Of a DNA stretch of 64,000 nt, positions 31,895 through 40,632 are shown in pieces (the first letter of the stretch is position 1; each line of letters begins with the position of its first letter). Source of the DNA: Alcanivorax sp. (GTDB lineage: Bacteria > Pseudomonadota > Gammaproteobacteria > Pseudomonadales > Alcanivoracaceae); the NCBI RefSeq assembly GCF_019431375.1, contig NZ_CP080267.1, positions 1,116,001 through 1,180,000 on the forward strand. Reading direction: 5' to 3'. The position numbers and the translations under genes were made by a program. The notes beneath the pieces are model-generated. The model saw only the letters and a program-made list of their open reading frames with translations. It did not search any database and had not been told where the DNA came from.

Positions 31895-32976
31895 CCTGTT
31901 TGATTCACGTTTGGCGTTCTGTCGAAGCTCTTCAGGGCATCGCCCATGGCCGCGCGGATCGCCTTGGAGTCCTCAACGGTACCGGCTTCTTTCATGGCCT
32001 GAATCACGGTGTGCATGGCGAAGTAGTTGTAGGCCACTTCGGTGGTCGGATCCTTGCCATCATTTTGCTTGTGGTACTTGGCAACGAAGTCCTTGGCACC
32101 CTGCTCTTCGTACATGGTCAGCGGGACCACACCCACGGAGCCTTCCAGCATCTTGTAGCCGCCAATGATCTTGGACATTTCACCCATCTTGGCCTGGTCC
32201 ATGATCACGAAGCCGCCCTTGAAGCCCAGTTGACGGGCCTGCTTGGCTACCAGTGCGGTAGGCTCGGACGCCCCGCCGATGAACAGCACATCCGGCTTCT
32301 CTGCCAGCACCTTGCTCACGCCGGTATAGAAGTCCGCCGACTTGTTGTAGTCCATGGGGTTGTCCGCTACCACGGTACCGCCCATGGCTTCCCAGGTGGG
32401 GACGAATGCCTTGGTCCAGTACTTGGCGTAGTCATGGGTAGCATTTGCGATGGCCACTTTCTTGCCATTCTGTTCCATGGCGATCTTGGTGAACGGCTTC
32501 ATGTAGCCGGTGAAGGTGGGCGGGATACGCACAGTCAGTTCATTACCCTTCTCGGTCACAGTAGGCACAGAGGTATAGGACATCACCAGGAAATCATCCC
32601 GCTCATTGAAGGCCTGCAACGCAAAGGTACCACCGGAATGCGGCGTAAAGATCACCGGTGCATTGTACTGCTGCACCAGGCGCTTGCCGTTCACCGCCGC
32701 CTGACTGGGGGCATACTTGTCATCCAGGGATACCAGGTTGATTTCGTAGGTTTCATCACCCACCTTGAAACCACCCTTGTCGTTGATTTCCTTGGCGGCC
32801 ATTTGCAGACCTTCCAGGGTGTTCTGGCCGTACAAGGCAGCACCGCCACTCAGTGGGCCGGTGAACCCGATAGTAACGGTTTCGGCGGCCTGTGCACCGC
32901 TGGCAGCCAGTGCGATGGCACTGGCGCAGGCCAGACGGCTGAAGCGCTTAACCAGTGTATTTTTTCCGTTGCTCAT
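31879..32976 (-). CDS. Liv-type ABC substrate-binding protein, C-terminally truncated
   Basis: A 365-residue periplasmic binding protein: signal peptide ending GAQA-AE (about residue 30), then VTIGFTGPLSGGAALYGQNTLEG and the two-lobe type-I fold with YNAPVIFTPHSGGTFA and DVLFIGGASEPTALVAKQ. The family normally continues past residue 380; here the conserved IRAAMGDALKSFD is followed by an unrelated tail (RTPNVNQTGCPAL) at a deletion joint. It is the periplasmic receptor of the transporter encoded upstream. The ligand is probably a carboxylate, given the CoA ligase and ACADs nearby. Confidence 0.85.
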   Translation of the reverse strand: MSNGKNTLVKRFSRLACASAIALAASGAQAAETVTIGFTGPLSGGAALYGQNTLEGLQMAAKEINDKGGFKVGDETYEINLVSLDDKYAPSQAAVNGKRLVQQYNAPVIFTPHSGGTFALQAFNERDDFLVMSYTSVPTVTEKGNELTVRIPPTFTGYMKPFTKIAMEQNGKKVAIANATHDYAKYWTKAFVPTWEAMGGTVVADNPMDYNKSADFYTGVSKVLAEKPDVLFIGGASEPTALVAKQARQLGFKGGFVIMDQAKMGEMSKIIGGYKMLEGSVGVVPLTMYEEQGAKDFVAKYHKQNDGKDPTTEVAYNYFAMHTVIQAMKEAGTVEDSKAIRAAMGDALKSFDRTPNVNQTGCPAL

Positions 32977-33045
32977 GAAACTCTCCCGTTATTGTTTTGC
33001 TCAAGCTTGTTGTAGCGCACACGCTGCTGGTTTTGTGAAGTTCAC

Positions 33046-33753
33046 TCAGGCGCCAATATAGGCCTTGCGAATTTCTTCGTTACCCAGCATCGCGTCTTTA
33101 TCGCCCTCCATCACCAGGCGACCGTTTTCGATCACGTAAGCGCGGTGAGCAATTTTCAGTGCGGCGAAGGCATTCTGCTCCGCCAGCAACACTGTGGTGC
33201 CCTGTTCGTTGATGCCCTTGATGGTTTCAAACATCTGCTTCACCACCAGCGGAGCCAGCCCGAGTGAAGGCTCGTCCAGTAGCAGCAGTTTGGGGCGGCC
33301 CATCATGGCGCGACCAATGGCCACCATCTGTTGCTGGCCGCCACTGAGGGAGCCGGCCGCATGGTCCTTCTTCTCGTCGAGAATCGGAAACAGTGCCAGC
33401 ACCTGGTCCAGCGTCTTCTTCATGGCGGCCTTGTCCCGGCGATGCACATAGGCACCCAGCATCAGGTTTTTCAGCACCGACATTTCCGGGAACAGCTTGC
33501 GCCCTTCCGGACACTGCACCACACCGCTCTGCACCAGCCCGGAGGGCTTCAGGCCGGTGACATCCTTGCCATTCAGGGAAATCTTGCCGGCGGTGGGTTT
33601 GAGCAAGCCACTGATGGTATTGAACAGCGTGCTCTTGCCGGCGCCATTCGCTCCCAGCAATACCACCAGTTCACCCTCGCCCACCGTCATGGACACTTTT
33701 TCCAGGGCCTTGAAGCTGCCGTAGCGGGCTTCCACATCGTTAAGCTGCAGCAT
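33046..33753 (-). CDS. livF: Branched-chain-type ABC transporter ATPase LivF
   Basis: A 235-residue ATPase. Walker A GANGAGKST, Q-loop region QCPEGRKLFPEMSV, signature LSGGQQQM, Walker B LLLLDEPSLGLAP, and the H-region replaced by LLAEQNAFAAL as usual for LivF. The start was set to MLQLNDVEARYGS (ATG 33753) because GGGGAG lies nine bases upstream; two earlier starts (33762, 33759) overlap it. It overlaps livG by 14 bp. Confidence 0.94.
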   Translation of the reverse strand: MLQLNDVEARYGSFKALEKVSMTVGEGELVVLLGANGAGKSTLFNTISGLLKPTAGKISLNGKDVTGLKPSGLVQSGVVQCPEGRKLFPEMSVLKNLMLGAYVHRRDKAAMKKTLDQVLALFPILDEKKDHAAGSLSGGQQQMVAIGRAMMGRPKLLLLDEPSLGLAPLVVKQMFETIKGINEQGTTVLLAEQNAFAALKIAHRAYVIENGRLVMEGDKDAMLGNEEIRKAYIGA

Positions 33754-34507
33754 CGTCATCACTCCCCAGATAGGCTTCGATTACCACCGGATTGTTGCGG
33801 ATTTGTTCCGGGGTGCCTTCAGCAATTTTTTCACCGTGGTCCAGCACCATGATCTTGTCCGCCAGGCTCATGATCATGTCCATCTTGTGCTCGATCAGGC
33901 AGACGGTGACGCCGTGCTCCACCATCTTGCGAATCAATGCCGCCAGATTCTCGGTCTCCTCCGGGTTGATACCACCGGCGGGCTCATCCAGCAGCACCAG
34001 TTCCGGATCGGTGGCCAGAGCCAGCGCAAACGCCACGCGCTTTTTTTCTTCCTGGCTGATGTCCGCAGTAATGCGATGACCGATATGGGACAGGCCGACG
34101 AAATCCAGCACTTCCTGGGCCCGGGCACGACACTTCTTTTCTTCATCACGCAGGCGCTTGGAGTTGATGATCACATCCCACAGCCGTGACTGGGTGCGCA
34201 GACGGTGGCCCACAATCAGGTTGTCCAGCACCGTGGATTCATCGAACAGCGAGGTGGTCTGGAAGGTTCGCGCGATACCCAGCCGGGCGATGCGATCACA
34301 GGCCATGCCAGTGATATCCATGCCCTGGTATTCGATGGAACCTTCCGTGGGCGCCATGGCCCCGGCTACCAGATTGAAGAAGGTACTCTTACCGGCACCG
34401 TTGGGACCGATGATGGCGTTGATCTTGTTGGCTTCAAATTCGATGCTGACGTTATTCACCGCCGCCAGGCCACCGAACCGTTTGGTCAGGTTATTGATCT
34501 TAAGCAT
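33740..34507 (-). CDS. livG: Branched-chain-type ABC transporter ATPase LivG
   Basis: A 255-residue ATPase. Walker A GPNGAGKST, a long insertion around LRTQSRLWDVI, the LivG-specific signature DISQEEKKRVAFALAL in place of LSGGQ, Walker B LVLLDEPAGGINPEE, and switch His in CLIEHKMDMIM. Overlaps livM by 8 bp and livF by 14 bp, so the operon is translationally coupled. Confidence 0.95.
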   Translation of the reverse strand: MLKINNLTKRFGGLAAVNNVSIEFEANKINAIIGPNGAGKSTFFNLVAGAMAPTEGSIEYQGMDITGMACDRIARLGIARTFQTTSLFDESTVLDNLIVGHRLRTQSRLWDVIINSKRLRDEEKKCRARAQEVLDFVGLSHIGHRITADISQEEKKRVAFALALATDPELVLLDEPAGGINPEETENLAALIRKMVEHGVTVCLIEHKMDMIMSLADKIMVLDHGEKIAEGTPEQIRNNPVVIEAYLGSDDDAAA

Positions 34508-35564
34508 GGTTACCGGCCTCCTGGTTGCGAGGTGTCACCGCCTTGTTCGACGACGGCTTTTTTTCGCTGGCAGCTTCCTTTTTGGCGGTTTCCTGGGCCG
34601 CGGCCAGACGGCGGCCACGCCAGGTCAGGAATGTCCCCACCACCCCACGCGGGAAGAAGATCACCAGCACCACCAGCAATGGGCCGAACACGATCATCCG
34701 ATACTCTTCCAGGAACTGCAGGGACTGGGTCAGCCAGGTAATCGCCAGGGTGCCCAACAGCGGCCCCATCAGGGTGCCTATGCCACCCACCAGCAGGAAG
34801 GTAATCATGTCGAAGGTATGCACCACGTCGGCTTCCGCCGGGCCGATAAAGCGCACCATGCCGGCATACAACGCACCGGCCACGCTGGCATAGGTGGTGG
34901 ACAGCACGAACGCCAGTACCTTGTTGCGCATCAGGTTGATGCCCAGGGAGGCAGCCAGCTCGTCACTGATGCGAATGGCCCGGAAGCTGCGTCCCAGCAG
35001 GGAATTAGCAATCCGCGCCGCCAGCCAGATGGACAGCACCATGAATACCAGCGCCAGGTAGTAGAACGGTGTGGTTTCGGTGAAATCCACCAGACCAAAG
35101 CCTTGCGGTGCCGGAATATTGATAATGCCCAGCGCACCATGGGTCAGCTCTTCCCATTTATCGATCAGCAGATAAATGATGAAGCCCACACACAAGGTGA
35201 AAATGGCGAAGTAATGCTCCTTCAGGCGCAGCGACACCACCCCGGCCAGGAACCCCAGCAAGGAACCGGCAATACCCGCCGCCACAAAGGCCCACCAGAA
35301 ACTCCAGCCGTGATCCACGGTGAGAATGGCCAGCGTATAGGCACCGATGGCAAAGAAGCCGCCATGGGCCAGATTCAACTGGCCGCACAGGCCGGTGATG
35401 ATGTTCATGCCGTAGACCGCAATGGCCCAGACAAACGCCAGCGCCATCACATAGATCTGGTATTCATTGCTCGCCACAAAGGGGAACAACAGTGCCGCCA
35501 GGATCATCACGATCTTCATCGCCGGCGTCATAAAGAACTCGGAAATCTTGTTCAGGGCGTTCAT
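34500..35564 (-). CDS. livM: Branched-chain-type ABC permease LivM
   Basis: A 354-residue permease with about eight to ten TM segments. The N-terminal hydrophobic region is followed by the family sequence NIITGLCGQLNLAHGGFFAIGAY. The EAA-like cytoplasmic loop is SLLGRSFRAIRISDELAASLGINLM. The C-terminus is long and charged (KKEAASEKKPSSNKAV), longer than usual. Its ATG shares a base with the livH stop (TAATG). Confidence 0.94.
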   Translation of the reverse strand: MNALNKISEFFMTPAMKIVMILAALLFPFVASNEYQIYVMALAFVWAIAVYGMNIITGLCGQLNLAHGGFFAIGAYTLAILTVDHGWSFWWAFVAAGIAGSLLGFLAGVVSLRLKEHYFAIFTLCVGFIIYLLIDKWEELTHGALGIINIPAPQGFGLVDFTETTPFYYLALVFMVLSIWLAARIANSLLGRSFRAIRISDELAASLGINLMRNKVLAFVLSTTYASVAGALYAGMVRFIGPAEADVVHTFDMITFLLVGGIGTLMGPLLGTLAITWLTQSLQFLEEYRMIVFGPLLVVLVIFFPRGVVGTFLTWRGRRLAAAQETAKKEAASEKKPSSNKAVTPRNQEAGNHA

Positions 35565-36427
35565 TAGCGCACCCCCTTGGTGAACAGACCGGTGGGCTTG
35601 ATGGAGAGAATCACCACCAGCAAGGCAAAGGCGATGATGTCCTTGTAGTCGGTGGAGATGTAGAAGCCACCAAAGGCTTCCGCAAAACCGATGATCAAGC
35701 CGCCAACGATGGCACCGGGAATGGAGCCCATGCCACCAAGGATGATGATCACAAAGGCTTTCATGATCAGCAGATGCCCCATGGCCGGATACACCAGGTT
35801 AATCGGCGCGAACAGGGTGGCACCCACCGCCGCCAGCACCCCGGAGATGGCAAAGGTCATCATCGCCACCCGGTTGGCATCGATCCCTACCAGGAAGGCC
35901 CCTTCCCGGTTCTGGGCCATGGCCACAATGGTGGAGCCGGTCATGGTCTTTTTCAGGAACAGGTGCAATACCGCCATCAGCGTGAAAGCACCGACGATAA
36001 TCAGCACCCGTTGGGCTGGCATGGTCAGGCCGGCAAATTCGACGATACCGGTATAAGGCGTGGGCATGCGGCGGAATTCCGCGCCCCAGTGCATCTGCAC
36101 CAGTGCTTCCAGAAACAGCATGATGCCGATGGCAGCAATCTTGTCGTGAATCGGCGGCGCATCACGCAACGGGTTGAACACCAGTCGTTCGCACAACACC
36201 GCCAGCAACGCCACCGCACCAGCGGCGCCAAGCATGGCCAGCCAGTAGTTGGCGCCAAAGTCGACCATGATCACGTAGGACACATAGGCGCCCACCATAT
36301 AGAGCGCCCCGTGGGCGAAGTTCGGTACGTGCAAAATGCCGTACACCAGGGTCAGCCCCAGGGCCACCAGCCCGTAGATACTACCCAGCGTCAGGCCGTT
36401 AAGCACTTGCTGCATGAATAAGTCCAA
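35564..36427 (-). CDS. livH: Branched-chain-type ABC permease LivH, TTG start
   Basis: A 287-residue permease: QQVLNGLTLGSIYGLVALGLTLVYGI at the N-terminus, VPNFAHGALYMVGAYVSYV, and the coupling loop MAQNREGAFLVGIDANRVAM. TTG 36427 is chosen because AGGAGG lies seven bases upstream; the alternative ATG 36415 would be 19 bases from it. It is the first transporter gene, after the acyl-CoA ligase on the same strand. Confidence 0.93.
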   Translation of the reverse strand: MDLFMQQVLNGLTLGSIYGLVALGLTLVYGILHVPNFAHGALYMVGAYVSYVIMVDFGANYWLAMLGAAGAVALLAVLCERLVFNPLRDAPPIHDKIAAIGIMLFLEALVQMHWGAEFRRMPTPYTGIVEFAGLTMPAQRVLIIVGAFTLMAVLHLFLKKTMTGSTIVAMAQNREGAFLVGIDANRVAMMTFAISGVLAAVGATLFAPINLVYPAMGHLLIMKAFVIIILGGMGSIPGAIVGGLIIGFAEAFGGFYISTDYKDIIAFALLVVILSIKPTGLFTKGVR

Positions 36428-36565
36428 GGCAAAGCCTCCTGTGTGTGGGAACGGTTGCCCAGCGGCAATCGCGTTTCCCGTTTTTCCTTTGTTATGTCAG
36501 CCCCTGCGACGTAGCGCTGCCGCCTATGATTTATTGTGGTGCTGACTGAGCTCTGTGCAGTTTTT

Positions 36566-38257
36566 CTAACAAGCCTGCTGTTCCTGTTCGCTGGCCCATT
36601 CCTGCTCCTGCAGGGCTCGCCACATCACCTTGCCGGTGGGCGAACGGGGCAGCTCGTCGCGAAAATCCACCACCTGCGGCACCTTGTAGGCGGCCATTTC
36701 TTCCTTGCACCAGTCGATGATGGCCTGCTCGGTGAGCGTGCCTTTCATCTCGTTACGCAGGACCACGCAAGCTTTCACGGTTTCACCGCGACGCGGGTGG
36801 GGAGTGGAAATCACGCAGCTTTCCTGGATGGCCGGATGGCGGTACATCAGGCTTTCCACCTCCGCCGGCCAGACCTTGAACCCGGACGCATTGATCATGC
36901 GTTTGACCCGATCGACGATGAAGAAATAGCCCTCTTCGTCGTAGTAGCCCAGATCACCAGTGCGGAAGAAACGCTTGCCATCCAGCTCGATAAACGCCTT
37001 TTGCGTTTCCTGGGGGCGCTTCCAGTAGCCCTGAAACACCTGCGGGCCATGGATAAGGATTTCACCCACCGCGCCGGGGCCCAGTTCCTTACCGGTCTGG
37101 CCGTCGTCTTCAATCGCCACAATGCGCGAATCGATATCGAACACCGGAATCCCCAGACACTGGGACTTGGGCTTGTCGGTGGGATTGATATGGGTACCGG
37201 CGATGGTTTCGGACAGGCCATAGCCTTCCATGTAACGCAGGCCGGTGAGCTGGAAGAGCTTGTCGGAGACTGCCGCCGGCATAGCCGCCCCGCCGCCACC
37301 GATATTTTCCAGGGAAGACAGATCGTACTTCTCAACGTCCGGATCGGAGAGCAGATCGATGGCCATGGTGACGATGTTCACCCAGCGGCTGACCTTGTAG
37401 CGTTCGATCAGTTTTGCCGCCACACGACGATCCCAGCGGGTCATCAGTACGATCAGCGAACCACCGTAGATCGGCGAATTCATGGAGCCCTGCATGCCGG
37501 TGACGTGGAAATACGGCAGCGTGGCCAGGGTTACCGATTCAGTGGTGCCGTGGCTCCAGACACCGCCCTGCACACAGGTGGCCATCACCGAGCGATGGGT
37601 ATGCATACACCCCTTGGGAGCACCGGTGGTACCAGAGCTATAAGGAAATACCGCCAGGTCGTCCGGGCCCACGAGCAATTCACTGGGCGTTTCACCGGCA
37701 CCAATGGCATCTTTCCAGGCAATGTGCGCCGGATTGGTCAGCGCCACCGCCGGCGCTTCCACCTCGGCGGGCAGCGGCAGGTCGGTGTCACGGGTGATGT
37801 AATCGCTGTAGGCCGCCACGATCACATGGCGCAGATTCACCATGCCCACCACCGGCGCCACGGCCGGCAACAGTTCCTGGCCACAGATGGCCACGGCGGC
37901 TTCGGTGTCCTCCAGGTAATGCTCCAGTTCGGCAGCCCGGTTCATGGGGTTCACCGGCACCACGATGGCATTGGCACGGAGGATGGCGTAGTAGCCGATG
38001 ATGAACTGGGGTGCGTTCTGCATGAACAACAGCACCCGGTCGCCCTTCTCTACCCCCAGCGATTGCAGATAACCCGCCAGGGCATCCACCTGCTGCTTGA
38101 GTTCGGCAAAGGTGATAGGGCTGTCGTAATAGTTAATTGCATCCCGGTGGGGATAACGCAGGGCCGAGACCTCCAGATTGGTATAGAGGCTGGTCTGCGG
38201 CAGGCTGAGGTGGCGCGGCATATTCTCCGGCCAGACCGCATAGTGCCGATCAAACAT
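36566..38257 (-). CDS. AMP-forming acyl-CoA synthetase/ligase
   Basis: A 563-residue ANL-superfamily enzyme. ATP-binding P-loop YSSGTTGAPKG, A5-type YMEGYGLSETIAGTHINP, A7 FFRTGDLGYYDEEGYFFIVDR, A8 hinge RMINASGFKVWPAEVE and the catalytic Lys in PRSPTGKVMWR. It activates a carboxylic acid to its CoA ester via acyl-AMP. As it heads the minus-strand locus with the Liv-type importer and the paired ACADs, it is likely the activating enzyme for the imported acid. GGGAG lies upstream of the ATG. Confidence 0.93.
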   Translation of the reverse strand: MFDRHYAVWPENMPRHLSLPQTSLYTNLEVSALRYPHRDAINYYDSPITFAELKQQVDALAGYLQSLGVEKGDRVLLFMQNAPQFIIGYYAILRANAIVVPVNPMNRAAELEHYLEDTEAAVAICGQELLPAVAPVVGMVNLRHVIVAAYSDYITRDTDLPLPAEVEAPAVALTNPAHIAWKDAIGAGETPSELLVGPDDLAVFPYSSGTTGAPKGCMHTHRSVMATCVQGGVWSHGTTESVTLATLPYFHVTGMQGSMNSPIYGGSLIVLMTRWDRRVAAKLIERYKVSRWVNIVTMAIDLLSDPDVEKYDLSSLENIGGGGAAMPAAVSDKLFQLTGLRYMEGYGLSETIAGTHINPTDKPKSQCLGIPVFDIDSRIVAIEDDGQTGKELGPGAVGEILIHGPQVFQGYWKRPQETQKAFIELDGKRFFRTGDLGYYDEEGYFFIVDRVKRMINASGFKVWPAEVESLMYRHPAIQESCVISTPHPRRGETVKACVVLRNEMKGTLTEQAIIDWCKEEMAAYKVPQVVDFRDELPRSPTGKVMWRALQEQEWASEQEQQAC

Positions 38258-38575
38258 GTTGAGCTCTCCCGCGGCGTTTCAATGAACGCCTTTTATTTGT
38301 GTTGCTGCTGTAGCGAATGCTGAAGGGAATCGGCGGTCCCACCGCCCTTCAGCGGAAACAAGATGTTGACTCGCCAGTCAATCTGACATGGCTCGGGAGG
38401 GTCGTCAATACTATTTTGGAATGACGTTTCGTTTTTTGAAACAAAACCTAACAAAGGCTTGAGAGAGGATTTTTTCGAGGAATGACCAGAAACATACCAC
38501 TGAGTATGTGCTCTGCACAGACCAGTTATCGGAAACGCGGAGCGGCATTTCAGTTGCCAATTCAGTGGCTTGAAA
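38258..38575. other. Intergenic region, ligase promoter side
   Basis: 318 bp between the ligase start and the TetR-family gene end. No credible gene: a 129-codon minus-strand frame here overlaps the regulator out of frame. A small inverted repeat, GTTTC gtttttt GAAAC (38426-38442), about 170 bp upstream of the ligase is a candidate regulatory site. Confidence 0.5.
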
Positions 38576-39220
38576 TCACAGTCCGGGAGATGTTCGCAGC
38601 GAAGGAGAATGCTGCAGGGCAAACAGGCAGGTATCGACAAGATCCGTGGCCGCCCGCTCCAAATCCAGCACCTGCGGATCAAGCAACCAGTACATGATCA
38701 CGCCGGTGAGCTGGCTGTGTAGCCAGGTAACAGATTTCACCATATCCAGGTTTTTCGGGAGTTGCCCACGAGCGATGGCGTTGGCAAATGTCCGCGTCAG
38801 CCTCCCGAAGGAATCCCGGCAGGCATCGCGCTGACGATCAAGCAAATCGGCATTTTCACCGCTGAACTCGCATTTCTGGAACATGATCTCGAAAAGCCGG
38901 CGCTGGCTCGGATCGCACACAGCTTGCTGTAACAGATAGACCATAAACTCCCGCAGGCGACCCAGCGGATCCGGCTCACCGGCATCCTCTGCTCGCTCCG
39001 CCAGACTGTCGAACGGCAAGCGGCTACGATCCACCATGGCCATGAACACATCATGCTTGTTTTTGAAATGCCAGTAGATCGCCCCTCGCGTCACCCCGGC
39101 CTCGCTGGCAATATCCTTTAAAGAGGCGGCAAGTACTCCTTTACGGTGAAAAACCTGCTCGGCAGCATCCAGGATCATAGCCCGGGTTTGCAACGCTTCT
39201 GCCTTCGTTCGCCTGACCAT
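38576..39220 (-). CDS. acrR: TetR-family repressor, AcrR-like
   Basis: A 214-residue regulator. N-terminal HTH (about 10-58): ILDAAEQVFHRKGVLAASLKDIASEAGVTRGAIYWHFKNK, the near-invariant AcrR/TtgR pattern GVTRGAIYWHF. The helical ligand-binding domain fills the remainder. Divergent from acrAB, with a palindrome resembling the E. coli AcrR box between them, so it most likely represses acrAB and itself until a drug or lipid ligand binds. Confidence 0.93.
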   Translation of the reverse strand: MVRRTKAEALQTRAMILDAAEQVFHRKGVLAASLKDIASEAGVTRGAIYWHFKNKHDVFMAMVDRSRLPFDSLAERAEDAGEPDPLGRLREFMVYLLQQAVCDPSQRRLFEIMFQKCEFSGENADLLDRQRDACRDSFGRLTRTFANAIARGQLPKNLDMVKSVTWLHSQLTGVIMYWLLDPQVLDLERAATDLVDTCLFALQHSPSLRTSPGL

Positions 39221-39270
39221 GGGAGACTCTTATGGGCGTGAAAAAATCAAGTGGATTCCGTTTTCTGGTC

Positions 39271-39294
39271 TATACATACACCACTGAATGTATA
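39271..39294. promoter_or_regulatory. AcrR-type operator
   Basis: TATACAT acaccactga ATGTATA. The layout and half-sites (ACATAC...GAATGTA) closely resemble the known E. coli AcrR operator TACATAC..GAATGTATGTA. Located in the divergent promoter region between the regulator and the pump. Confidence 0.85.
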
Positions 39295-39379
39295 TACTGA
39301 ACCTGATTCATATTTCCTGCAAGCACCGCCCGTTCGTCGAGCCGGTGCCTGACGGCGTGTATTGAGAACAGAGGTGATT

Positions 39380-40576
39380 ATGCGCAGCGGTTTGATTCTC
39401 TCCCTTCTGGCGGGCGCTCTTGCCCTGCAGCTTGCCGGTTGCAGTGACGCTGACCAGGCCGGCCAGCAACAACAGCAACAAGCCCCACAGGTTGGCTTTA
39501 TTACGGTCAAGGCCCAGTCCACCACTTTGAGCCGGGAGCTGCCCGGGCGCACCACCGCCCACCAGATTGCTGAAGTGCGGCCGCAGGTCAGTGGCGTCAT
39601 CGAGGAACGTCTGTTCGAGGAAGGCCAGAAGGTGGAAGCCGGCCAACCCCTCTACAAGATCGATTCGCGCACCTACCAGGCCGCCGTAGCCTCCGCCCGC
39701 GCGGAACTGGCCCGAGCTCAGGCCACCCTGAATTCCAACAGCCTGCGCGTTGACCGTATCAAGACCCTGCTGGAACGCCGCTCCGTCAGCCAACAGGAAT
39801 ACGACGAAGCCAAAGCGGCTCTGGATGAAAACAAGGCCGCTGTGGCCGCCGCCCGCGCCAATCTGCAAAGTGCGCAGATCAATCTGGATTACGCCACTAT
39901 CAAGGCACCCATCAGCGGCCGCATCGGGCGCTCCACAGTGACAGCGGGTGCCCTGGTGACAGCCAACCAGCCCACTGCCCTGGCGACCATCCGCCAGCTG
40001 GACCCTATCTATGTGGATCTGACCCAATCCAGCATCGAGCTGCGCCGACTGCGCCAGGCTATGGAAGGCGGCGAACTGCAGCAGGTCAGCGACGATGAAG
40101 CACGTATCACCCTGATCCTGGAAGATGGCAGCGAGTACAGCAAACCCGGCGCCCTGCAGTTTTCCGAATACGCAGTGGACGAAAGCACCGGCTCAGTGAC
40201 CCTGCGCGCGCTCTTCCCCAACCCTGATAGCGACTTGCTGCCAGGCATGTTCGTTCGCGGTCGGCTCCCTGAAGGCCAGCGCGAAGACGCCATCCTGGTT
40301 CCCCAGAAAGGCATTACCCGTGACCCCACCGGCCAGGCCAGCGCCATGCTCATCGACGAGAATAATACGGTGAAAAAAGTGAACGTTGTCACCGAACGCG
40401 CCGTGGGTAGCGAGTGGTTGATCGCCAGCGGTCTGCAAGACGGGGATCGCCTGATCGTGGATGGGCTGCAGAAAATCCAGCCGGGCATCCCGGTCAACCC
40501 CGTGGATACCGAACAGCAGGCACAACCATCCCAGGCCCCCGCCGCTCAGGGCGGGGATCAAGGCGCAGCGCAATAA
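39380..40576 (+). CDS. acrA: RND efflux periplasmic adaptor lipoprotein (AcrA/MexA-like)
   Basis: A 398-residue adaptor. Signal peptide with lipobox LQLAGC (Cys near 23) followed by SDADQ, then a Q-rich linker. Lipoyl halves SGVIEERLFEEGQKVEAGQPLYKI and IKAPISGRIGRSTVTAGALV flank an alpha-hairpin (about 95-165) containing the TolC-contact region RVDRIKTLLERRSVSQQEYDEA. The start at ATG 39380 follows GAGGTGATT. It is 56 bp upstream of acrB in one operon. No outer-membrane channel gene follows. Confidence 0.94.
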   Translation: MRSGLILSLLAGALALQLAGCSDADQAGQQQQQQAPQVGFITVKAQSTTLSRELPGRTTAHQIAEVRPQVSGVIEERLFEEGQKVEAGQPLYKIDSRTYQAAVASARAELARAQATLNSNSLRVDRIKTLLERRSVSQQEYDEAKAALDENKAAVAAARANLQSAQINLDYATIKAPISGRIGRSTVTAGALVTANQPTALATIRQLDPIYVDLTQSSIELRRLRQAMEGGELQQVSDDEARITLILEDGSEYSKPGALQFSEYAVDESTGSVTLRALFPNPDSDLLPGMFVRGRLPEGQREDAILVPQKGITRDPTGQASAMLIDENNTVKKVNVVTERAVGSEWLIASGLQDGDRLIVDGLQKIQPGIPVNPVDTEQQAQPSQAPAAQGGDQGAAQ

Positions 40577-40632
40577 CGCCTCGCGGCCCACTTGGCGCAC
40601 ACTAACTCGACGTAACGAGAAACGGGAAAACC

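Noticed and set aside
36536..38323. 595-codon plus-strand open frame opposite the CoA ligase
   Set aside because: It is antisense to a gene with every ANL motif intact. The translated product is His/Arg-rich without recognisable domains, as expected of a GC-rich shadow frame.
38293..38682. 129-codon minus-strand frame between the ligase and acrR
   Set aside because: It overlaps the regulator out of frame and contains no recognisable motif; the non-overlapping part is probably promoter DNA.
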